A DNA stretch of 64,000 bases, from contig OY294049.1 in NCBI GenBank assembly GCA_958510825.1, positions 26,680,986 through 26,744,985 of the forward strand. The letters run 5' to 3'. The stretch's first letter is position 1. The number at the start of each line of letters is the position of its first letter. A model generated the notes under the pieces. It saw only the letters and a list, made by a program, of their open reading frames with translations, was not told the origin of the DNA and ran no database searches. The DNA comes from Brachypterus glaber. Lineage: Eukaryota > Arthropoda > Insecta > Coleoptera > Kateretidae. Positions 57,340 to 64,000 of the stretch are shown here, in pieces. The translations under genes and the position numbers were made by a program.

Positions 57340-59425
57340 GGCCTCCATGCCCCCCCCCCTAAATCCGCCCATGCCTCGGTTAAATGGCTTCAAATTTTAG
57401 TATGTTATAGAGCACCTCCTAAAAAAAAGTCTCCATGGGCACAAAAAAATTTATGGTGTCGTTTGGCCGCTATGGTCATTTAGAGACCAAACAATCTAGA
57501 TGATTATATAGGTACTTAAATCGTTGTTTATCGGTGTGTATGTGTGTTTTTATAATTTTAAATGAGTGGTTAATAGTTTATATAATATTTAAAGGCAAGT
57601 TAGTGTATGTGGGTATCTTTTATTTACTATTTTTGGGTGTATAGGGCTGTGTCGGTGCAACCAGGTTTAGGTGGATTTGTGAGGGTTTTAATGGATTTGT
57701 GTAGTATTTATTTTGTATGTCTTAATAGTTATGTGCATTTCTATTAATTTTATGTGGGTTTGTATGGGTGGTTTTGGGTGTTTATGGGCATTTATTAGCG
57801 TACATAGTATATACACACTAATATTAATAATTATGGATTCGTATGGGCTTTAATGAGTTTGTGTAGTATTTATGAGTATATATGGGTGGTTATGAGTGTG
57901 TATTTTTGTTTTTTACTGGCTTTGATGTATATTTTTTTGCGCTTGTATTTATGGACTTTTAGTATTTAAGGTAGTTATACGTGTATTTTTGAATTTTTAT
58001 TAGTTTAAATGGATGTATGGGTGCAAATGAGTAGCTTTGGCTGTGTATGGGTATTTATGGTTTTTATGGGTTTCGATTAATTTATATAGTATTAATGGAT
58101 GGCAATAAGACAACCGTTATTCCATTGTTAATGGTATATGCTATATGGTTTTGTATAAGCCATTGGTATATTTAATGGGGGAAAATGAGTTAGTGGGTGG
58201 GGGCTTTAACATTTTCAAAAAATTGTGTCAAGTAATACTTGAACGTTCCCAAAAATGTGAATAAAATAAAAATTCACAACCAGCTTCAACCAGCGGCAGC
58301 TTCGCCGCTGCTGTTATCAAAAAACCGCCGCTGGTTGGAGTGACTTAAATATGCGTGACGTCTTTATCATATATTAAAAGTTTAAATAAGACTATACAAG
58401 GATTTGATTCTGGATAGGGAGTGTTTTTTTAATTAGTTTCGAGTTAAGTAACCCATGAATGCCAATGCACGCCTATTAAAACCCAAACAATTTCATAAAT
58501 ACCCATACACACCCGTAACTAAAATTTAGGTTAACCTATGTACATCCATAAATACTAAAAAAATACATTAAAACTTATAAAAACCCATAAATAACCATAC
58601 ACACTCACACTACCTTTGCACATCCATATATACGGTACAAACCTATAAAACCCCGTAAAAAAATATCCATAAATAATGAAACTGAAGCTTGCAACGTTTT
58701 TTGCAAAATTCATAATGTATATTAAAGCACTTATTCCACGTTTTTAGCGCACGAGTACAAGTTTAGAAAACAAGGCGCTTGCGGCGAGTTTTCTAAAGTA
58801 CTAGTGCGCTAAAAACGTGTTATGGAATAAGTGCTTTAATATACTATTTGAATTTTCGATTCAAAAAAACGTTGCAAACTTCAGCTCTATCATAAATAAT
58901 ACATACATACCCATACATACCCACCTATAACCAGAGCTACCAATTTGAATCGATAAATACTAAATAAATCCATTAAAACTAATAAAAACTCATAAATACT
59001 CATAATACCCAAAATAACCCATACAAACCCACAAAAATTAATAAAAATGCACATCTATTAACACATAGAAAATAAATAACATACACATTCATTAAAACCC
59101 TCACAAATTCACATACATACACCTGGGTGCACCGACACTTCCCATATACACCCAAAAATAGTAAATAAAAGATACCCACATACACTAACTTGCCTTTAAA
59201 TATTATATAAACTATTAACCACTGATTTAAAATTATAAAAACACACATACACACCGATAAACAACGATTTAAGTACCTATATAATCATCTAGATTGTATG
59301 GTCTTTAAATGACCATAGCGGCCAAACGGCACTATAAATTTTTTTGTGCCCATGGAGACTTTTTTTTAGGAGGTCATGCTCTATAACATACTAAAATTTA
59401 AAGAAATTTAACCCAGGGCCATTTC
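57340..59425. mobile_element. 2.1-kb foldback element with minisatellite arms, inserted in the LINE
   Basis: Outer arms match at GGGTTAAAT...AAATTTTAGTATGTTATAGA (left about 57375-57415, right inverted 59380-59412), then CTCCATGGGCACAAAAAAAT, GGCCGCTATGGTCATTTA and AAATATTATATAAACTATTA. They are nearly identical for about 330 bp. Further in, both arms become a G/T-rich (left, 57540-58110) or A/C-rich (right, 58445-59150) minisatellite of TATGGGT/GGTGTTTATGGG words. Centre about 58200-58440, with a GCGGCAGCTTCGCCGC hairpin. The left tip CCATGCCCCCCCCCCTAAAT also occurs as a solo end at 13070-13100. Confidence 0.85.
58683..58886. mobile_element. Nested 204-bp palindromic element in the right arm
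   Basis: Arms GCTTGCAACGTTTTTTGCAA... and TATATTAAAGCACTTATTCC...GTTTTTAGCGCAC pair with their complements ending TGCAAAC, for about 95 bp per side with a loop at CAAGGCGCTTGCGGCG. Present only in the right arm of the foldback, so it arrived after the foldback formed. Edges are defined by CTGAAG/CTTCAG. Confidence 0.75.
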
Positions 59426-59436
59426 CCATAAGGTAT

Positions 59437-59781
59437 GTGCCATGTACTTTAAAGTTACAAAATGTCAATAAAAGTATAGAATATAGAAAACTTGATACTA
59501 ATAATATTAATAAATTTAAAACGTACCTAAGCAAAATTTCTTGGAATGATTTACTTTCTCTAAATATAGAGAATGCTTTCAATTATTTTATTGAGTTAAT
59601 CATGTGGTGCTTTAATGTTGCATGTCCCAAGTCAACAAAAAAAGTTGCAAACAAAAAACCGAACCAAGAATGGCTATCTCAAAATATTATTAATAAGGGT
59701 ATTCAACTTAAGTTCTTACATTCTTTGCTAGGTAAAAATTTAGTTACATACATCTGCGGAATACAAATCGGCAAAAATTAA
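59437..59781 (+). pseudogene. CR1-like ORF2, EN-RT linker
   Basis: Open for 114 codons: IEYRKLDTNNINKFKTYL then ISWNDLLSLNIENAFNYFI and FNVACPKSTKKVANKKP, the usual pattern of the region between endonuclease and RT in CR1/Jockey-type ORF2 (R-x-n-NI-x-x-F, W, FN-x-x-CP). It continues the protein broken at 57336. Sequence between 59782 and 60113 has the same affinity but several stops. Confidence 0.7.
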
Positions 59782-60113
59782 ACATAAATATAATATTAAA
59801 TTAGCCAAAAAAAATAGTTTTCTAGAAAAATAAGCTGTTCTAATAAGAACAAAACCACTTGGCAGTTAATTAATCTTAAATTGGGAAGAAATAAAAATCA
59901 AAAAGTCATAAGCAAAATATGTTATAATTTAACCTATTTTGAAAATAGTAATGACATTGCAAATACATATATTTGGAGAGTATTTTTCTAATGTTGCTGA
60001 AAAAACTGTTTCTAATCATTTTGGTCAAAACCTTTCATTACCATGTACGGTCTCCGCAACATTAGATAATAATATTATTCCTTTTAGAAATCAACCAGTT
60101 CAAAGTACATAAA

Positions 60114-61200
60114 GTGCTAAAACAATTTAAAAATAAAAAATCTAGTGGTAATGATGATTGGTCGGCTGGTGTTATATTGAAAATAATTGATTTATGTCTT
60201 AAACCCTTTACATATTTAATTAATCAGTCTGTAATACAAGGTCATTTTCCAAGCATCTTTAAAACAGCCCTAGTCACTCCCATTCACAAGAAAGGCAGTG
60301 TAACTGAATTAGATAATTACAGGCAAATTTCTATCTTAGTTACCTTCTCTAAAGTAATGGAAAAACTGATTTACAAATCCATTAACGACTATCTAAAAAG
60401 CAATAATATAATTACTTCTTCCCAGCATGCTGCAGCATGGCTTTAGAGCAAATAAATCTGTGGAAACTGTTACGTTTGATCTACTTAATTTTGTCTACAC
60501 CGAACTTGACGATGGAAAGTATGTGCAACTACAATTTGATATGACTAAAGCCTTTGACACGATTCGCCCATCATTTCTTGATATTAAACTATCAGAAATG
60601 CGCATACCAAAAAATATCTCAAAATGGCTAAAATCTTACTTGTCAAATAGGGAACTCATTATAAAATTGGATAGATTAATTAAATCCAATTTTTTTTTTG
60701 TAAAATTAGGAGTACCTCAACGATCAATTTTGGGTCCTCTTTTGTTTTTAATCTTCATTAATGACCTGCCCCTTCATATACGCAATGGTTTAATAATTTT
60801 GTTTGCGGATGATACAAAACTTTTACTTTCTGCTACATCTCTGGAAGAGCTACGTACTTTAATACAGCAAGTAATGCAAGACTTTGAAACATGGTGTCAA
60901 AGAAATGAATTAAACAATTCCAAAACTGTTGCTATTAATTTTTACAATAGAAAAAGCATTAATTTTTACAATAGAAAAAGCATTGATGTACCTATTACAT
61001 TTAGTGAAAATACCAAATTCTTAGGCGTAATGTTTGATAGCAATCTTTCTTGGGAGAGTCACATTAATTTTGTATGCAAAAGACTAAACAGTGCGTATTT
61101 TGCTATTTCAAAGATAAGAGACGATCTAAATGAGGCAGGACTGTTAAATATTTATTACTCTTTAGCATTCTTATATTTATCTTACAATGTAATCAGCTGA
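60114..61200 (+). pseudogene. CR1-like ORF2, reverse transcriptase
   Basis: First piece 60114-60446: LKQFKNKKSSGNDDWSAGVI (RT block 0/1), FKTALVTPIHKKG, DNYRQISIL. At 60424-60440 a 10-bp tandem duplication (CAGCATGCTG followed by CAGCATGG) shifts the frame, and HGFRANKSVETVTFDLLN resumes in the next piece. There, QFDMTKAFDTI holds the block A Asp, GVPQRSILGPLLFLIFINDL is block B (Arg for the usual Gly) and ILFADDTKLLL is the catalytic block. A 24-bp in-frame duplication gives INFYNRKS twice (about 60934-60981). LGVMFDSNLSWESHI marks the thumb-proximal region. TGA at 61198-61200 replaces an expected Trp codon (VIS-stop-GC). Confidence 0.85.
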
Positions 61201-61640
61201 GGTTGTGTTAAGAGTATTGATAGAGTCCTTATTGCACAAAAAAAGCTTGTGCGTTTATTTTTTGATTTGGAGTTTAGGAAAAGTTGCAAAGAAACCTTTA
61301 AACATAAAAATATTCTTACAGTTGTTAGTTTGTTTATTTACAGATGCGTCCTTTTTGTGAAACTTAATTATACTAAGTTTGTAGTTAATTCGGACCTGCA
61401 ATTCTATCCTACCAGATCTGGTTTCGATTTGCGCATTCCAAAGCACAAAACTAGCTTTTTTAAAAAATCCCCGTTATACAACTGTATACAATTTTATAAT
61501 AAGTTACCAAAAAATTTACGGGATATACCTAATCCTAACAATTAAAAAAAAAAAGTTAAAAGATTTCTTCTGAAAAAATGTTTTTATTCTGTAAATGAAT
61601 ATGTATTTTCTTAATTTTTATATTTATTTGTGTATGTAAC
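61201..61640 (+). pseudogene. CR1-like ORF2 C-terminal region and 3' UTR start
   Basis: Protein continues in the same frame after the TGA: AQKKLVRLFFDLEFRKSC, ILTVVSLFIYRC, FYPTRSGFDLRIPKHKTS and YNCIQFYNKLPKNLRDI, the typical post-RT region of CR1-type ORF2. The frame is lost in the A-run at 61544-61556, after which VKRFLLKKCFYS remains readable. 61620-61800 is 3' UTR with the TTCTA tail. Confidence 0.75.
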
Positions 61641-61800
61641 ATTATTTATTATTAACACTTAAAAGTATATGTACAGTTAAATTTAATTTTTTTTGGTACT
61701 ATTTTTAAGTACCATTATGTATTTTAGCTTTTAAGTATGACTTGTCATATCTATTTTATTTAGCCATACATTACTAATAAACTATTCTATTCTATTCTAA

Positions 61801-62480
61801 TATGATAAAAATATTCATCGATTGTTATTACACCATCTTGGAGGCATAAAGCAAGTTACCACATCTGTGCTTAGCACGTCAGTATAGATATAGTCGTCCC
61901 ATTTAAGGTGTTTTTTTTCAGAACTTGATTATATCTTTTAGTTTTCGAGAAAATTGCTGGGAAAATAGAGTTGGGACGCCCGGTACATTTAATAGTCTGT
62001 TATTTTTTTGCAACCGACCAAGTACCGAAAAAAAAATTAAATGAAATAAAAAAATATCCTATACCTATCTTATTAAGATTTTGTATTTTGGATGTTTTTT
62101 TTGTAACGTCAGATACACTCATTAAAGTTGCAAGAAAACTTTACATACTATTGTTCTACCCAAAAAAAATAAAAAATTCTTCTTCAAGGACTAAACCTAT
62201 TATGTCTTATTAATTTTTGTGTGCTGAAACCGAATTTTTAATTTAAAAAATTTTCTACAACTTAGTTTTCGAGTAAAGTGCCTCCCTTCTTATGTAAAAG
62301 TTATTTTCGTCCGATATGGCTGAATTTTGGATATGTTATAGTTCTTGACTTAGTGATCATAATTTTATTAGGGCAAAACTTCCAAACATTAATGGTTTAG
62401 GTTTAAAGCACTTTTAAAATCTCGAAAACCGCTTACACAAATCTACAAAAAAAAAATTAAAAAAATCTCCAATGACTAAA
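61801..62480. other. Non-coding
   Basis: AT-rich. 62218-62280 (GTGTGCTGAAACCGAATTTT) is a direct relative of 63568-63630. No gene seen. Confidence 0.4.
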
Positions 62481-62494
62481 CCTATTATGTATTT

Positions 62495-63570
62495 CACGGC
62501 GCCTGTCTGAGTGGATTTACTTCGATCATCTTGCAACCCTATTTTTTTTTCATAAATTCATTTGGGGCGTCCTATAGATCATTTTTACCAAAATTTTAAA
62601 AAATCTACCAGTCCGTTCGTCTTTTATTTAAAAATATGTATCTAAATATTAATCTTTTTTTATCAGTTTCTAGAAATCTAATATGAGAAAACCCTAGGAC
62701 AAATATTAAAAAAAGTTGAAAAAAATATAGAAAAAGTCACATTTCATTGCCATTTTGCATTGACTTCTGGACATATTTTTTTAATTTAATTTTGCACAGG
62801 ACATATGCCCATATACTTCTTAGAATATATCCAACATGTGCCGTACAAAATTTAAGAAAAATATTATGCTGAGCCAGAGTCACGTCTCCTAGACATTGAG
62901 ACAGGATTTTTTTTGATTTTTTCAAAACGAAGAAAACATCCAATTTTTTGATATTTTATTAGGAACATCTTGGCCTATGTCCTGTGAAAAATTGAATTTA
63001 TTCAGATGTCAATGCAAAATGGCATTGAAATGTTAATTTTTCAATTTTTTTCAACTTTTTTATATTTGTCCTAGTGTTTTCTGATATCAGATTCTTGTTT
63101 TAAATAACTCTTATAATGAAATAGTATCACACATATACATGCTTTATAAAAATAAAAATATAAATGAAAAATGAACAACAAATAACATTATATATTTTAA
63201 CACTTTTAAAAAGAGTGCTTTCTAAAGATTTAATCAAAACCTTGGCGGTTAAAATCTGTTAAAACCCAAAAAAGTTAGGAAAATTTGTATTAGATGGCCG
63301 AAAACAGTAACATTTTCATGTAGCAATCTCCTTGATCAGCTCTTGCTCTGAAACTATCAGGATTTAAAAACTTTTACATCCCGACTTATTGTCCCAGAGG
63401 ATGGTACTATCGATCATATTTTTCTATTTTTTACTCTAATAAATTCTAGAAACATATTTTTAAATAAAAAACGAACGGACCGGTAGATTTTTTTAAATTT
63501 TTGTAAAAATGATCTATAGGACGCTCTAAATAAATTTGTTAAATCCACTCAGGCAGGCGCCGTGATTTTT
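62495..63570. mobile_element. Long-armed foldback element, about 1.07 kb
   Basis: Left CACGGCGCCTGTCTGAGTGG (62497) and inverted right CACGGCGCCTGCCTGAGTGG (ending at about 63564) start arms that match through TAAATTYATTTRGRGCGTCC, GATCATTTTTACAAAAATTT and GTCCGTTCG. An inner inverted pair (GCCATTTTGCATTGAC at about 62750 and GTCAATGCAAAATGGC at about 63008, then GGACATA/TATGTCC) has its centre near 62880. A segment at 63070-63440 interrupts the symmetry and includes the duplicated block below. Confidence 0.7.
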
Positions 63571-63850
63571 GTGTGCTGAAACCGAATTTCCAATTTAAAA
63601 AAATTTCTACCACTTAGATTTCTTGTAAAGCCCGGTTTTTTAAAAACCGGGATTTTCATCGAATTAATAGACAGTTAAAATCTGTTAAAAAACAAAAAAG
63701 GTAAGGAAAACTTGTATTAGATGGCCGAAAACAGTAACATTTTCATGTAGCAATCTCCTTGATCAGCTCTTGCTCTGAAACTATCAGGATTTAAAAACTT
63801 TTACATCCCGAATTATTGTCCCAGAGGATGGTACTATCGATCATATAACT
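63248..63850. repeat. ~175-bp block in direct duplication (period about 428 bp)
   Basis: 63248-63418 and 63675-63848 are nearly identical (ATTAGATGGCCGAAAACAGT, TGTAGCAATCTCCTTGATCA, CAGAGGATGGTACTATCGAT), with a handful of differences. Each is followed by CTAATAAATTCTAGAAACAT. One copy is inside the foldback and the other outside, so the duplication came after or together with the foldback. Confidence 0.85.
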
Positions 63851-64000
63851 TACAGCCAAATCTATCTAATAAATTCTAGAAACATATTTTGCTTTCCCAT
63901 TTTGAAAATATTCAAAATTTCGGAAAGCCTTGTATTCGTGCAAAAATTTTCAATTTTTTGCGAATTTTTGCGTTTTATGACGTTTTATGTCGATATAAAT

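Larger units (their letters stand above)
55928..61800 (+). mobile_element. Decayed CR1-like LINE, interrupted by a foldback element
   Basis: Remains in order: ORF1 (esterase-like), ORF2 endonuclease, a foreign 2.1-kb foldback at 57340-59425, then the EN-RT linker, RT and C-terminal region. The 3' end at about 61774-61800 is AATAAACTATTCTATTCTAT, a TTCTA microsatellite tail like those of CR1/Daphne-type elements rather than poly(A). Without the insertion about 3.8 kb remains; the 5' end is lost in the gap. Multiple frameshifts and stops show it is old. Clade is inferred from the RT text, the esterase-like ORF1 and the tail. Confidence 0.8.

Noticed and set aside
59000..59254. 84-codon minus frame, Cys/Val/Tyr-rich
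   Set aside because: It is the translation of the minisatellite arm of the foldback element.

Overview
The window reads as a repeat-dense, strongly AT-rich animal (almost certainly insect) nuclear segment. The evidence is the mix of elements: an I/LOA-type LINE with a GC-rich body, a CR1-like LINE, the end of a BEL/Pao pol gene, a tRNA-derived SINE, piggyBac-type and TA-flanked MITEs, and many long-armed foldback elements of the kind that fill insect intergenic DNA. I found no host protein gene, no intact tRNA or rRNA gene, no CRISPR and nothing bacterial. Species cannot be fixed from this.

Layout. 0.4-1.0 kb: three copies of a 216-bp tandem repeat built from two palindromes. 1.3-1.6 kb: SINE on the minus strand. 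2.2-4.2 kb: long-armed foldback element. 6.1-7.0 kb: TA-flanked element with six copies of a GGGGTGAAAYCGATCA motif. 7-21 kb: a field of MITEs, hairpins and small tandem duplications, including a piggyBac-type MITE (8.8-9.1 kb), a 5'-truncated LINE copy with a perfect 15-bp target duplication (15.9-16.0 kb) and a nested foldback pair (17.2-18.3 kb). 21.8-30.8 kb: the most striking structure, a 9-kb pair of nested terminal-inverted-repeat elements whose centre holds about 36 monomers of a 166-bp satellite, arranged as 332-bp dimers and divided into two oppositely oriented blocks. A satellite-free relative of the inner element lies at 46.0-46.8 kb. 31.3-34.3 kb: two members of another TIR family plus small hairpins. 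35.7-41.4 kb: a structurally full-length 5.66-kb LINE flanked by a perfect 14-bp target duplication, with an open ORF1 and an ORF2 broken by only two frameshifts. 42.2-42.5 kb: a near-perfect 316-bp palindrome with a hammerhead-ribozyme-like motif in each arm. 48.4-53.9 kb: tandem repeats, related foldback elements, a BEL/Pao pol remnant and a duplicated ~430-bp block. 55.7-55.9 kb: a 200-N assembly gap. 55.9-61.8 kb: a decayed CR1-like LINE, interrupted between endonuclease and RT by a 2.1-kb foldback element with minisatellite arms. 62.2-63.9 kb: another foldback plus a ~430-bp duplicated block.

How the parts work together. Only the 35.7-kb LINE looks recently mobile. Its ORF1 (nucleic-acid-binding, DUF4780-like) and ORF2 (endonuclease, RT, RNase H, CCHC) would form one retrotransposition RNP, and the short copy at 15.9 kb shows the family has moved in this region. 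The rest are non-autonomous or dead elements inserted into one another. The main novelty candidates are the satellite housed in nested TIR elements, the palindromic hammerhead-like locus, and the shared sequence at the two LINE target sites. Boundaries were read by eye and most are good to a few bases only where a TSD or clear TIR is quoted.
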